DNA of 57,687 nucleotides from Cellulomonas sp. APG4 (GTDB lineage Bacteria; Actinomycetota; Actinomycetes; Actinomycetales; Cellulomonadaceae): NCBI RefSeq assembly GCF_009996735.1, contig NZ_JAACYI010000023.1, forward strand, positions 1-57,687. Direction: 5' to 3'. Below, piece after piece: positions 36,353 through 44,721 of the stretch. The notes beneath the pieces are model-generated. The model saw only the letters and a list, made by a program, of their open reading frames with translations, had not been told where the DNA came from and did not search any database. Position 1 is the first letter of the stretch; each line of letters opens with the position of its first letter. The position numbers were made by a program, and so were the translations under genes.

Positions 36353-37875
36353 AGCCGCACCTGCCCACGCGTGCGCAGCAGCAGCGCCTGACCCACGTCG
36401 GCCGCCGTCGGGGCCGCACGGCCACCGAGGTCGGCGAGGGTCCAGGCGACGCGCAGCACACGGTCCACGCCGCGCAGGCTCAGGGTCCCGGCGTCGAGCG
36501 CACGGTCGAGATCGCGGACCGCGCTCCGGCCGCTCGCCGCGCGCAGCCACGACCCGGGGACCTCGGCGTTCGTACGCCATGGCGTGCCCGCGAGCCGGCC
36601 CGCGGCCGCCGCACGCGCCTCGCCCACGCGCCGCGCGACGTCGGCCGTCGCCTCGCCCGACCCCGGCTCCCGGTCGAGACGGGTGACCGGGAGCACCTCG
36701 ACCTGGAGGTCCACGCGGTCCAGGAGCGGACCCGACAGACGGGAGAAGTACCTGCGCCGCGCGAGTGCCGAGCACGTGCACTCGAGCCCACGCCCCACGG
36801 ACATGCCGCACGGGCACGGGTTGGCGGCCAGGACCAGCTGGAAGCGAGCCGGGTAGCGGGCGGTACCTCCCGAGCGATGGATCACCATCTCGCCGTGCTC
36901 GAGCGGCTGGCGCAGCGTCTGGAGCACCCGGGGCGAGAACTCCGGCGCCTCGTCCATGAAGAGCACCCCTCGGTGCGCACGCGACGCGGCGCCCGGTCGG
37001 GGCAGCCCTGAGCCCCCGCCGACGACGGCGGACGGCGTGGCCGTGTGGTGAGGGTCCTCGAACGGCGGGCGTCGCACGAGGCCGTCAGCCGCACGCAACG
37101 TGCCCGCGACCGAGTGGACCGACGTGACCTCCACCGCCTCGCGCTCGGTGAGGTCGGGCAGCAGGCCGGGCAGTCGCGCGGCCAGCATCGTCTTGCCCGC
37201 GCCCGGAGGCCCGACCATCAGCAGGTGGTGCCCTCCGGCCGCCGCGACCTCGAGCGCGCGTCGGGCCTCACGCTGGCCCACGACGTCGGCGAGGTCGGGC
37301 ACCGCCGGCCGTTGTGCCACCTCGACGGAGGGAACCACCGGCTCGACGTCGTCGACCGGGACGTCCGCACCGTAGGCGCGGGCGACCTCCGCCAGGCTGC
37401 TCGCGGCACGCACCCGTGCGCCGGGGACCAGCCGGGCCTCGTCGGCGTTCGCCCACGGCACCACGACCTCGCACCTGCCCGCAGCGACGGCGGCGGCGAC
37501 CGCGGGCAGGACACCCCGGACCGGGCGCAGCCTCCCGTCCAGGCCCAGCTCACCGAGGTGGACGGCCCGCTCGGGCCCGCCGGGTTCGCACTGTCCGGCC
37601 CCGACGAGGGTCGCGACGGCGATCGCGAGGTCGAACGACGCACCCGCCTTGGGCAGGGCCGCAGGCGACAGGTTCACCGTGATCCGCCGCTGGGGCCAGG
37701 CGAGCCCCGACGACGTGATCGCCGCGCGCACCCTGTCGCGCGCCTCGGCGAGCGACGCGTCCGGCAGCCCGACCAACGTGAAGCCCGGCACCGAGGCGGC
37801 GAGGTGTGCCTCCACCTCGATCAGGTGACCCGTGAGCCCGACCAGACTGACGGCTCCGGTACGCCCGAGCCCCAT
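36349..37875 (-). CDS. comM: YifB/ComM family Mg-chelatase-like AAA ATPase
   Basis: This 508-residue protein has an N-terminal Lon-type S5-like domain (ITVNLSPAALPKAGASFDLAIA), Walker A in MVGPPGAGKTMLAARL, Walker B-like GVLFMDEAPEF and a C-terminal lid. ComM helicases extend strand exchange during natural transformation in proteobacteria; the actinobacterial role is assumed to be similar. Its ATG shares a base with the yraN stop and it overlaps dprA. Confidence 0.93.
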   Translation of the reverse strand: MGLGRTGAVSLVGLTGHLIEVEAHLAASVPGFTLVGLPDASLAEARDRVRAAITSSGLAWPQRRITVNLSPAALPKAGASFDLAIAVATLVGAGQCEPGGPERAVHLGELGLDGRLRPVRGVLPAVAAAVAAGRCEVVVPWANADEARLVPGARVRAASSLAEVARAYGADVPVDDVEPVVPSVEVAQRPAVPDLADVVGQREARRALEVAAAGGHHLLMVGPPGAGKTMLAARLPGLLPDLTEREAVEVTSVHSVAGTLRAADGLVRRPPFEDPHHTATPSAVVGGGSGLPRPGAASRAHRGVLFMDEAPEFSPRVLQTLRQPLEHGEMVIHRSGGTARYPARFQLVLAANPCPCGMSVGRGLECTCSALARRRYFSRLSGPLLDRVDLQVEVLPVTRLDREPGSGEATADVARRVGEARAAAAGRLAGTPWRTNAEVPGSWLRAASGRSAVRDLDRALDAGTLSLRGVDRVLRVAWTLADLGGRAAPTAADVGQALLLRTRGQVRL

Positions 37876-38231
37876 CAGACGACCCCGACCAGGTGCTCGA
37901 CGCTCGGTGTGCCCCCGCGGCGCACGAGCACGGCGAGGACGTCGATGCGCACGCCGCGCGGCCGCAGCTCGTGCGCCGCGAGCCACTGCCCGGCGAGACG
38001 CCGCAGTCGCGCGAGCTTGGCGGGTGTGACGGCCTCGGCCGGGTGCCCGTACCCGGTGCCGGTGCGCGTCTTGACCTCGACCACGACGAGCTCCTCGCCG
38101 TGGAGCGCGACGATGTCGATCTCACCCGACGCACCCCGCCAGTTGCGGTCGACCACCTCCCACCCCGCGCGGACGAGGTGCGCCGCGGCGACCTCCTCGC
38201 CGTACCGTCCCACTGCATCCTTGGCGCGCAC
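37875..38231 (-). CDS. yraN: UPF0102 (YraN) family endonuclease-fold protein
   Basis: This 118-residue protein has the UPF0102 pattern: GRYGEEVAAAHLVRAGWEVVDRNWR, GEIDIVALHGEELVVVEVKTR, a Holliday-junction-resolvase-like nuclease fold with the Asp and Glu-X-Lys residues of PD-(D/E)xK. No activity is firmly established. The GTG at 38229-38231 is chosen for its GGAGG 6-8 nt upstream and family N terminus (VRAKDAVGRYGE); the ATG at 38264 lacks a ribosome-binding site. Confidence 0.9.
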   Translation of the reverse strand: MRAKDAVGRYGEEVAAAHLVRAGWEVVDRNWRGASGEIDIVALHGEELVVVEVKTRTGTGYGHPAEAVTPAKLARLRRLAGQWLAAHELRPRGVRIDVLAVLVRRGGTPSVEHLVGVV

Positions 38232-38342
38232 GCGACCACCTCCGCGACGCAGCCTCGCCGTCATGCGGCACGAGCCGGCCGCAGGACCGCCCCGCCTGGG
38301 GACGGTGTCCGCGCGTGGACGCTGTGGACCGGCCTGGCCGGC

Positions 38343-38666
38343 CTAGCGGCGGAAGGGACCGCCGTCGGGCACGTCGAGCTCGGGCTTCGCGAGCTCCTCG
38401 ACGTTGACGTCCTTGAACGTGACGACCCGGACGGACTTCACGAAGCGCGCCGAGCGGTACACGTCCCACACCCAGGCGTCGGCGAGGCTCAGCTCGAAGA
38501 AGACCTCCCCCGCCGCCGACCGGACCTGCAGGTCGACCTGGTTGGCCAGGTAGAAGCGCCGCTCGGTCTCCACCACGTACGCGAAGAGGTTCACCACGTC
38601 GCGGTACTCGCGGTAGAGCGCGAGCTCCATCTCGGTCTCGTAGTTCTCCAGGTCCTCCGCGCTCAC
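38343..38666 (-). CDS. DUF2469 family protein
   Basis: This 107-residue protein matches the highly conserved actinobacterial DUF2469 family from its start, MSAEDLENYETEMELALYREYRDVV, through RFYLANQVDLQV and FFELSLADAWVWDVYRSARFVKSV. It normally follows rnhB and precedes yraN; function is unknown. The GTG at 38664-38666 is chosen because CATGAT lies 6 nt upstream and the family N terminus matches. A further ATG at 38684 would add six residues. Confidence 0.92.
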   Translation of the reverse strand: MSAEDLENYETEMELALYREYRDVVNLFAYVVETERRFYLANQVDLQVRSAAGEVFFELSLADAWVWDVYRSARFVKSVRVVTFKDVNVEELAKPELDVPDGGPFRR

Positions 38667-38672
38667 CGGTCC

Positions 38673-38678
38673 ATCATG
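38673..38678 (-). promoter_or_regulatory. -10-like hexamer, leaderless start of the DUF2469 gene
   Basis: CATGAT on the minus strand lies 6 nt before the GTG at 38666 and overlaps the blaI stop codon, suggesting DUF2469 has its own promoter independent of the inserted redox module. Confidence 0.4.
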
Positions 38679-39066
38679 ACCCATCGCGGGCCGCGACCGG
38701 ACCTCGCGGCACGACCGCGTCCTCGGGCGCGCACAGCGCGGCGCGCTCGGCAGGGTCGAGCATCTGCCTCAGCTCGGCGAGCGCGCGGCTGCGGTCACGT
38801 GCGCCGTCGAGCGCGGCGAGCATCACCTCGGCGGCGTAGCCCTCGCGGCTCCGCAACGGCCGGAACACCCAGCGCCGACCCACCTGGACGCGCTCGACCA
38901 TGCCCTTGCGGGTGAGGTTCGTCAGGACGGTCGCGACCGTCGTGTACGCGAGGGTGTGCGCCGTCATGGCGGCGAGGACGTCCCGGGTGCACAGGTCGTC
39001 CGGGCAGTCCCAGAGCACCTCCATCACCTGGCGCTCGAGGGCGCCGAGCGCCGGGACCTCAGCCAC
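38674..39066 (-). CDS. BlaI/MecI family winged-helix repressor
   Basis: This 130-residue regulator has the BlaI/MecI/CopY pattern: ALERQVMEVLWDCPDDLCTRDVL, then LAYTTVATVLTNLTRKGMVERV and a long C-terminal dimerisation helix. Family members bind paired TACTA/TAGTA-like dyads; release can be by proteolysis (BlaR1) or, for CopY, by metal. No BlaR1 peptidase is nearby. The GTG at 39064-39066 overlaps the 3' end of the CPVCN membrane gene by 8 nt. It probably controls the tandem operator at 39651-39686. Confidence 0.9.
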   Translation of the reverse strand: MAEVPALGALERQVMEVLWDCPDDLCTRDVLAAMTAHTLAYTTVATVLTNLTRKGMVERVQVGRRWVFRPLRSREGYAAEVMLAALDGARDRSRALAELRQMLDPAERAALCAPEDAVVPRGPVAARDGS

Positions 39067-39646
39067 GGCGCGTCCCGCACGCGACCTGACCCGAGAGGCG
39101 GGCGACGAGCGCGACCGCGGTGAGGGCCACGGCGGCCACGGCGAGCACCGGCTGCGCGGGGGCGAACCAGGTCAGCGCACCCGAGTACCCGAGTGCCAGC
39201 AGCGCGATCTTGTTGCACACGGGGCAGCCGACGGCGAACCATGCCAGCACCCCGCCGGCGAGCCCGAGGCGCGACGGCGCGTCTCCCGACCCCTCCCCAG
39301 AGGTGTCCTCGTCGACGCCCGCACCGGGGCTACGCCTCGGCCTGACGTACGTCGCCGCGAGCAGGCCGGCGAGTGCGGAGGTGACGAGCCAGACCGGGTA
39401 GTTCCACGCCACGACGGGGATCTCGCGCCCGAACACGGGGTTGGGGATGAGCACCGTCGGCAGCCCGATGAGCAGTGCCGTCCCTGCCGCGGACGCAGCC
39501 GCAGCCCACCACTGGCGGGAGGTCCAGCGCGTCAGGGCGAGGCGCGCGAACCCGAGGTGGCGGCCCACCCCGGGCAGCGAGGGGCGCCCGCCGCGACGCA
39601 CGGTGGTCGGGGTCGCAGACGGCGGCGTGGTGCTGGTCGCTGGCAT
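39059..39646 (-). CDS. Multi-pass membrane protein with CPVCN motif
   Basis: About four hydrophobic helices are visible in this 195-residue protein: WWAAAASAAGTALLIGLPTV, NYPVWLVTSALAGLLAATYV, LGLAGGVLAWFAVGCPVC and QPVLAVAAVALTAVALVA. The motif VGCPVCNKIALLALGYSGA, with two cysteines in or near the membrane, is seen in a poorly described actinobacterial family often beside thioredoxin-like and CcdA-like proteins; redox or metal handling is inferred. The ATG at 39644-39646 has CATAGT exactly 6 nt upstream, inside the tandem operator, and is preferred to an upstream ATG at 39682 that lies within that operator. Confidence 0.75.
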   Translation of the reverse strand: MPATSTTPPSATPTTVRRGGRPSLPGVGRHLGFARLALTRWTSRQWWAAAASAAGTALLIGLPTVLIPNPVFGREIPVVAWNYPVWLVTSALAGLLAATYVRPRRSPGAGVDEDTSGEGSGDAPSRLGLAGGVLAWFAVGCPVCNKIALLALGYSGALTWFAPAQPVLAVAAVALTAVALVARLSGQVACGTRRG

Positions 39647-39650
39647 GTGC

Positions 39651-39686
39651 CTACTATGCCGCATAGAACTACTACTCCGCATAGAA
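39651..39686. promoter_or_regulatory. Tandem 18-bp operator (BlaI-type dyad) in a divergent promoter
   Basis: CTACTATGCCGCATAGAA (39651-39668) and CTACTACTCCGCATAGAA (39669-39686) are back-to-back copies with 16 of 18 matches. The first contains a perfect dyad CTATGC-C-GCATAG. The region lies between the divergent CPVCN membrane gene (start 39646) and the DsbA-like gene (39727), and overlaps the likely -10 of the former. It is A/T-rich against its surroundings and resembles BlaI/CopY-type operators. Confidence 0.7.
39653..39658 (-). promoter_or_regulatory. -10-like hexamer, leaderless start of the CPVCN membrane gene
   Basis: CATAGT on the minus strand, 6 nt before the ATG at 39646, lies inside the first operator copy, so repressor binding would block it. 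Confidence 0.45.
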
Positions 39687-39726
39687 GGCCATCACGAGCC
39701 CGCGCACCCCCTCCCGAGAGAGAGCC

Positions 39727-40485
39727 ATGCCTGACCGTCGCACCTCCCCCCGCACCTGGCTCGTCCCGGCCGTGGTGCTCCTCGTCGCGGGCGGGCTCGT
39801 GCTCGCCGCGCTCGAGCGCGACCGCGGTGCCGCCGAGCCAGCCGTCGCGCCCCCGACAGCCGCAGGCACCCCCACCGCCGACGCGCCTGCTGCCGACGGT
39901 CCCGTGGGCGAGGTGGCCGAGCCCGGCGCCGACGCACTCGAGGTCGCGCGGCGCGACCCCGCGGACCCGACGGCCGCGGGGCCGGTCGACGCCCCCGTCG
40001 TGCTCGTGGCGTTCTCGGACTACCAGTGCCCGTTCTGCGCGCGCTGGGTCCACGAGACCCAGCCGGCGCTCGAGCCCTACGTCGAGGCAGGGGACCTGCG
40101 GATCGAGTGGCGCGACGTCAACGTGTACGGCGAGGACTCGCGCCGCGGCGCTCGTGCCGCCTACGCCGCGGGCCTCCAGGGCGGCTTCTGGGAGTTCCAC
40201 GACGCGCTCTTCGCCGACGGCGAGAAGCCCAGCCCCGCGGAGCTCGGAGAGGAGTCCCTGCGCTCGCTCGCGGACGGCCTCGGCCTCGACGTGGACCGTT
40301 TCACGCGTGACCTCGCGTCCGCCGAGGTCGCACGCGGGGTCCAGGAGAACGAGGACCTCGGCCTCACAGTCGGCGCGTTCTCGACGCCCAGCTTCCTCAT
40401 CGGTGACCAGCCGGTCGTCGGCGCACAGCCCACCGACGTGTTCGTCGAGGCGGTCGAGCAGGCTCTCGCACAGGCTCAGGGCTGA
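39727..40485 (+). CDS. DsbA-like thioredoxin-fold protein, membrane-anchored
   Basis: One N-terminal hydrophobic helix (WLVPAVVLLVAGGLVLAAL) and a long Ala/Pro/Asp-rich linker are followed by a DsbA-type domain: FSDYQCPFCARWVHE with Cys101-X2-Cys104, an inserted helical part and the cis-Pro loop FSTPSFLIGD. Proteins of this type (including mycobacterial DsbA-like ones) oxidise or isomerise disulphides outside the membrane. It is first in a plus-strand operon with the CcdA-like and propeller lipoprotein genes. GAGAGAG precedes the ATG. Confidence 0.88.
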   Translation: MPDRRTSPRTWLVPAVVLLVAGGLVLAALERDRGAAEPAVAPPTAAGTPTADAPAADGPVGEVAEPGADALEVARRDPADPTAAGPVDAPVVLVAFSDYQCPFCARWVHETQPALEPYVEAGDLRIEWRDVNVYGEDSRRGARAAYAAGLQGGFWEFHDALFADGEKPSPAELGEESLRSLADGLGLDVDRFTRDLASAEVARGVQENEDLGLTVGAFSTPSFLIGDQPVVGAQPTDVFVEAVEQALAQAQG

Positions 40486-40487
40486 GC

Positions 40488-41339
40488 GTGGACGTCGGTT
40501 ACCTCGCGGCGGTCCTCGGCGGGGCGCTCGCCCTCCTGAGCCCGTGCGGAGCCCTCCTGCTGCCGGCCTTCCTCGCGGCGGTCGCCCGCGACCTGCGCGG
40601 GCTGCTCGCACACGCGGCGGTCTTCTACGTGGGTCTCGCCGCGGTGCTCGTGCCGCTGGGCCTCGGCGCCGCGCTCCTCGGGAGCCTCGTCACCCAGCGG
40701 ACCGCACTCGTCACCGCAGCGGGATGGCTCGTCATCGCGCTGGGTCTCGTGACCGCGCTCGGCAAGGGCGTGGACCTGGGACGCCTCGTGCCGCGGCAAC
40801 GGGCCGCCCGGGTGGGCCGCACGGGCACCTACCTGCGCACGCTGGCGCTCGGCGGGGTCTCTGGGGTCGCGGGCTTCTGCGCGGGGCCGATCCTCGGTGC
40901 GGTGCTGACGGTCGCCGCGACGCGTTCACCCCTCGGTGGCGGCGTCACCCTCGCCCTCTACGCCCTGGGCATGGTCGTCCCGCTGGTCGGGATCGCCGCC
41001 GTGTGGGCGCGCCTCGGCACAGGTGGCCGCGCGGCGCTCCGGGGCCGCGAGCTCCGCCTCGGCCGCGTGCGCACGCACACCATGTCCCTCGCGACCGGCC
41101 TGCTGCTCGTCGCCGTCGGCGTCGTCTTCCTCCTGACGAACGGCATGGCCGCGCTGCCCGAGCTGGTGCCCGCCGCCGTCCTGGCCGACCTCCAGGCGGG
41201 GATCGCACGTGCCGGGGCTCAGGTGCCCGACGTCGCGCTCGTGCTCGTCGTCGCGGGTGTCGTGCTCCTGGCCTGGTGGGGGCGGGGCAGGAACGCCCGC
41301 CGGCGCTCGGCGGCGGTCGACCGCCAGGAGCAGCGATGA
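40488..41339 (+). CDS. CcdA/DsbD-type cytochrome c biogenesis transmembrane protein
   Basis: This 283-residue membrane protein has about six to eight hydrophobic helices and the two conserved Cys-containing motifs of CcdA/DsbD: LLSPCGALLLPAFLA in helix 1 and GFCAGPILGAVL in the fourth. CcdA-type proteins carry electrons from cytoplasmic thioredoxin across the membrane. The GTG at 40488 is 2 nt after the DsbA-like stop, so the two are coupled and probably form an electron relay; the direction of flow is not shown. Confidence 0.9.
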   Translation: MDVGYLAAVLGGALALLSPCGALLLPAFLAAVARDLRGLLAHAAVFYVGLAAVLVPLGLGAALLGSLVTQRTALVTAAGWLVIALGLVTALGKGVDLGRLVPRQRAARVGRTGTYLRTLALGGVSGVAGFCAGPILGAVLTVAATRSPLGGGVTLALYALGMVVPLVGIAAVWARLGTGGRAALRGRELRLGRVRTHTMSLATGLLLVAVGVVFLLTNGMAALPELVPAAVLADLQAGIARAGAQVPDVALVLVVAGVVLLAWWGRGRNARRRSAAVDRQEQR

Positions 41340-42502
41340 GCGTCCGGCAGGCCCACGGACCGGGCGCACGACGAGGGGTGCCGGTTGCCGTCGCCGCCGT
41401 CCTCGTCGCCGTCCTCGCCGCGTGCACGCCGGGTGAGCCCCCGGCCGTCCCGGCACAGGTCGCTCCCGCGACCCGGCCCGGACCGGCGGAGCCGCCGGCC
41501 GCGGCCGACACCGACCGCTGGGTCCTGCCATCCACGTGGAGCGGGGCCCGGACGGTCGCACCCGGCTGGGACCGCGCGCTCGGGAGCCGTGACGGCGTGG
41601 TCGTGGGCGCGCGGACCGAACCGGAGGGCGGCGTGGACGTCTCCGCGGTCGCGGGCACGGGCGAGGCGCTGTGGAGCGCGCGGCGGGCACCGGGCCACGG
41701 GGAGGTGGGTCTGAGCCGCGCGGCCGACACCTCGCGGACCCCGGTCGTCGTACTGACGGACGAGGACGCGGGGACGACCATCGCGACGGGCCACGTCCTC
41801 GTCACCGGCGAGCTGCTCTGGGGGCCGGTCGAGGTCCCGGGACCTCTCGTCGGACCAGGCCTGGTCTTCGGTGACGAGGCCGCCACCGCCCTCGACCCCA
41901 CGACGGGGACACCGCTGCCCACGACCGGCACGCCCGTGGCGGAGCACGACGGCTGGGTCGTGACCGTCGACGGCCCCGAGCTGCTCGGCTACGCCCCCAC
42001 GGACCACGGGAGGCCCGCGTGGCGCACGGCGCTCACCAGCATCGGCCTGACGACGCCGCGCGCGCTCGCGGCACCTGCCCCGACGGGCACGGTGCTGCTG
42101 GGCGAGCCCGACGCGGACGAGGGCGTGCTCCTGGAGCTCGCCACGGGACGTGCCGTCGCTCCGCGCGCGTCGGGCGCCGCGCGTGACGGCGCGACGGGCA
42201 CGATCGTCACCGTCGCCGCCGGGACGGCCACGGGCCACGGCCCTGACGGGCCGCTCTGGTCACGCAGGCTGCCCGACGGCGACGTCGACGTCGCGGCCGC
42301 CGGGGGCGCGCTGGTCTACCTGCGCGAGGAGGGCGCCGTCCGCGTGCTCAACGCGCTCACGGGTGCCGACGCGATCGCCTACGAGGGCCCCGCAGGATCC
42401 GGCTACGTGGTGCCGACGCTCGTCACGAGCACCGGCGCCGCGGTCGCGCGCACCGACGAGCTCGTGCTGCTGACCACCGAGCCCGCCGACCCGGCCGACT
42501 GA
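41336..42502 (+). CDS. Beta-propeller (PQQ-like) lipoprotein
   Basis: This 388-residue protein has a signal with lipobox VLAACTPG, then a Pro/Ala linker and repeats that look like PQQ-type blades ([50 protein letters not shown]). These bring in no cofactor by themselves; such lipoproteins are often scaffolds. Its ATG overlaps the CcdA-like stop. The last 100 nt overlap the 3' end of the convergent rnhB. Confidence 0.8.
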   Translation: MSVRQAHGPGARRGVPVAVAAVLVAVLAACTPGEPPAVPAQVAPATRPGPAEPPAAADTDRWVLPSTWSGARTVAPGWDRALGSRDGVVVGARTEPEGGVDVSAVAGTGEALWSARRAPGHGEVGLSRAADTSRTPVVVLTDEDAGTTIATGHVLVTGELLWGPVEVPGPLVGPGLVFGDEAATALDPTTGTPLPTTGTPVAEHDGWVVTVDGPELLGYAPTDHGRPAWRTALTSIGLTTPRALAAPAPTGTVLLGEPDADEGVLLELATGRAVAPRASGAARDGATGTIVTVAAGTATGHGPDGPLWSRRLPDGDVDVAAAGGALVYLREEGAVRVLNALTGADAIAYEGPAGSGYVVPTLVTSTGAAVARTDELVLLTTEPADPAD

Positions 42503-43257
42503 GCCGGCTCGCCCACCGGCGGCGACGCGGCGTCCGGGCCGACGGCGTCCGCCGCCGTCCCGCCCACGAGCGGCAGGCGCCAGCTGCGCCGGTGCAACCC
42601 GCACGGCCCGAGGTCGCGCAGGGCCTGGACGTGGTCGCCCGAGCCGTACCCCTTGTTGTCCGCCCAGCCGTACGCCGGGTGCTGCGCGGCGTGCTGCACC
42701 ATCAGCGCGTCGCGCTCGCACTTGGCGAGCACGCTCGCCGCGGCGACCGACGCGCACGTCCGGTCGGCCTTGACACGCACGACGACGCGCGGGACGTGCA
42801 CGCCGTCCGGTACGGGCAGCGCGTCGGGCCCGACGGCGAGCTCCTCGAAGAGGCTGGGCTGCGCGGGAGGCGAGAGCCAGTCGTGCGTGCCGTCGAGGAG
42901 CACGAGATCCACCTCGACGCCCAGCGCAGCGAGAGCACGCATGCCCGCGAGCCTCAGTGCGGCGATGATGCCGAACCGGTCGATCTCGTCGGGTCCCGCG
43001 TGGCCCACGGCACGCGCGAGCCCCCACCGCGAGAGCGCGGGACGCAGCCGCTCGCGGGCGGCGGGCGTGAGCAGCTTGGAGTCGGCCACGCCTGCCGGAC
43101 AGGTGCGCGTGCCCAGGTCCACCGCGACCGCACCCACGCTGACGGGCCCGGCGAGGGCTCCACGACCCACCTCGTCCATGCCGACGACCACGCGCGCCCC
43201 CTGACGCAGCAGCGCCCTCTCGTGCCTCAGGTGTGGGCGGGGCCTGCTCGCGGTCAT
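42403..43257 (-). CDS. rnhB: Ribonuclease HII
   Basis: RNase HII removes ribonucleotides from DNA. Catalytic residues are visible: the Asp-Glu pair in [15 protein letters not shown], Asp in VLLDGTHDW and Asp in [21 protein letters not shown]. The normal C terminus, [14 protein letters not shown], is at about residue 240; another ~45 unrelated residues continue through the 100-nt overlap with the propeller lipoprotein gene before the stop. Its ATG shares a base with the lepB stop. Confidence 0.92.
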   Translation of the reverse strand: MTASRPRPHLRHERALLRQGARVVVGMDEVGRGALAGPVSVGAVAVDLGTRTCPAGVADSKLLTPAARERLRPALSRWGLARAVGHAGPDEIDRFGIIAALRLAGMRALAALGVEVDLVLLDGTHDWLSPPAQPSLFEELAVGPDALPVPDGVHVPRVVVRVKADRTCASVAAASVLAKCERDALMVQHAAQHPAYGWADNKGYGSGDHVQALRDLGPCGLHRRSWRLPLVGGTAADAVGPDAASPPVGEPAQSAGSAGSVVSSTSSSVRATAAPVLVTSVGTT

Positions 43258-44030
43258 CAGTCCACCTCCGCGAACGTCGCCCCCGGGTTGCGCAGGAGCT
43301 GGACCCGGTCGAGCGGCCAGAGCGTCACGAAGGCGACGCCGACGACGTTGTCGACGGGGACGCTGCCGCCACCAGGGGCACCCTGCTTGAAGCGCGAGTC
43401 CTGGGAGTTCTGCCGGTTGTCCCCCATGACCCACAGGCCCCCCTCCGGAACCGTCGTCGTGAACTCGACCTCGCTCGGCACCGCGCCGTCGGCCACGTAC
43501 GGCTCGTCCAGGGGGACGCCGTTGACGAGGAGCCTCCCCTGGGCGTCGCAGCACTCGACCGTGTCGCCGGGGAGGCCGATCACACGCTTGATGAGGTGCT
43601 CGCCCGAGTCCTGTGGCAGCAGGCCCACGAAGGTCAGGGCCTCGGTCAGCGCCGCCCGCCACGCGGGCTGCGGGGTCTCGTCGGCCGGAGGCAGCCAGCC
43701 TCCCGGATCCTTGAACACCACGACGTCGCCCCGGTGGACGTCGAGCGGGCCGGGGGCGAGCTTCGTCACCAGCACCCGGTCGCCGACGAGGAGGGTGTCC
43801 TCCATCGACTGGCTCGGGATGAAGAACGCCTGCACCAGGAAGGTCTTGATCAGGAGCGACAGCACGAGGGCGCTGACGACGATGACGGCGGTCTCACGCA
43901 ACCATGCGGCGACGCCGCCACGCGCACGTTCGCGCGCGTGCGAGGGCGAGTGGGTGCGCCCTGCCGCGGGTGCCTCGTCGAGCGCGGCGGAGTCGCTCGG
44001 CGGGTGGGGCTGCTCGGGGCGGGACGTCAC
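43257..44030 (-). CDS. lepB: Type I signal peptidase
   Basis: This 257-residue membrane protease has a transmembrane helix ([19 protein letters not shown]) before the catalytic Ser75 in PSQSMEDTL. The Lys is in [15 protein letters not shown], and [11 protein letters not shown] is the usual downstream box. It removes signal peptides from exported proteins. The GTG at 44028-44030 is chosen; the longer open frame is antisense. CAGAGT 7 nt upstream could be a -10 box. Confidence 0.95.
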   Translation of the reverse strand: MTSRPEQPHPPSDSAALDEAPAAGRTHSPSHARERARGGVAAWLRETAVIVVSALVLSLLIKTFLVQAFFIPSQSMEDTLLVGDRVLVTKLAPGPLDVHRGDVVVFKDPGGWLPPADETPQPAWRAALTEALTFVGLLPQDSGEHLIKRVIGLPGDTVECCDAQGRLLVNGVPLDEPYVADGAVPSEVEFTTTVPEGGLWVMGDNRQNSQDSRFKQGAPGGGSVPVDNVVGVAFVTLWPLDRVQLLRNPGATFAEVD

Positions 44031-44106
44031 GCCCTCAACTCTGCCACGCCCGTGCGGCGGCCCACGCCTCGGCCCGCGGACCGGACCGGTCCTGCCACGG
44101 ACGACG

Positions 44107-44138
44107 ACGGGCGGCCGTCCCGGAGGACGACCGCCCGT
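44107..44138 (-). terminator. Hairpin after rplS
   Basis: ACGGGCGG and CGTCC pair with GGACG and CCGCCCGT around a 4-nt loop, with one C-A mismatch. It lies 41 nt after the rplS stop. Confidence 0.5.
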
Positions 44139-44145
44139 GCGTGGG

Positions 44146-44163
44146 CGCGGCCCGTGGGCCGCG
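44146..44163 (-). terminator. Short GC hairpin immediately after rplS
   Basis: CGCGGCCC and GGGCCGCG flank a 2-nt loop 16 nt after the rplS stop. With the hairpin at 44107-44138 it makes a double stem. Confidence 0.4.
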
Positions 44164-44178
44164 GCATGCTGCGGAGAC

Positions 44179-44541
44179 TCAGCCCTGCTTGGCCGGCGTC
44201 TCGCGCTTCTCCTTGATCTTGGCCTTCTTGCCGCGGAGCTTGCGCAGGTAGTACAGCTTCGCGCGCCGCACGTCACCGCGGGTGACGACCTCGACGGACT
44301 CGAGGGTCGGCGAGTGGACCGGGAAGGTGCGCTCGACACCCACACCGAAGCTGATCTTGCGGATCGTGAAGGTCTCGCGGACCCCGCCGCCCTGGCGCGC
44401 GATCACGACGCCCTGGAACGCCTGGACGCGCGAGCGGGTGCCCTCGACGACCTTCACGTTGACCTTGAGGGTGTCGCCCGGACGGAAGTCCGGGATGTCC
44501 GAGCGCAGCGACGCCGCGTCGACCGAGTCGAGGATGTGCAT
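44179..44541 (-). CDS. rplS: 50S ribosomal protein L19
   Basis: The 120-residue sequence is standard bL19: [57 protein letters not shown]19 sits at the 30S-50S interface. GGGAGAG precedes the ATG (44539-44541). It is preceded by a 165-nt leader with repeated complementary segments (see 44542-44721), separate from trmD, and is followed by hairpins. Confidence 0.97.
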   Translation of the reverse strand: MHILDSVDAASLRSDIPDFRPGDTLKVNVKVVEGTRSRVQAFQGVVIARQGGGVRETFTIRKISFGVGVERTFPVHSPTLESVEVVTRGDVRRAKLYYLRKLRGKKAKIKEKRETPAKQG

Positions 44542-44721
44542 GTCAGTTCACTCTCCCGCCCTGCCACAGGTCAGCGCGTCATCACGGGCAGCCGTGCCGC
44601 CTCGTCCGTCGTGGGTGCGGCGCGCCTGCGTCCGGGCGGTGTCGTGCTGCCCGGACGGCCGGGACCGTCTCCCCTGTGGCAGAGACGCGACCGGCGCACC
44701 GACCGATCAGTCTGCCACAGG
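44542..44721 (-). promoter_or_regulatory. rplS leader with three complementary 10-mers: possible RNA switch
   Basis: In transcript order: copy A, CCTGTGGCAG (44712-44721, inside the end of trmD); copy B, its exact complement CTGCCACAGG (44673-44682); copy C, CCTGTGGCAG again (44561-44570), 8 nt before GGGAGAG of rplS. B can pair with A (11 bp, ~29-nt loop) or with C, closing a ~100-nt region that holds another 9-bp hairpin, CGTCCGGGC/GCCCGGACG. The two pairings are exclusive, and the second would fold the ribosome-binding region. Autoregulation by L19 or attenuation is inferred. Confidence 0.55.

Noticed and set aside
44673-44721. Simple rho-independent terminator of trmD
   Set aside because: The stem has a ~29-nt loop, overlaps the trmD coding end and lacks a U tract; alternative pairing with 44561-44570 fits a leader switch better.
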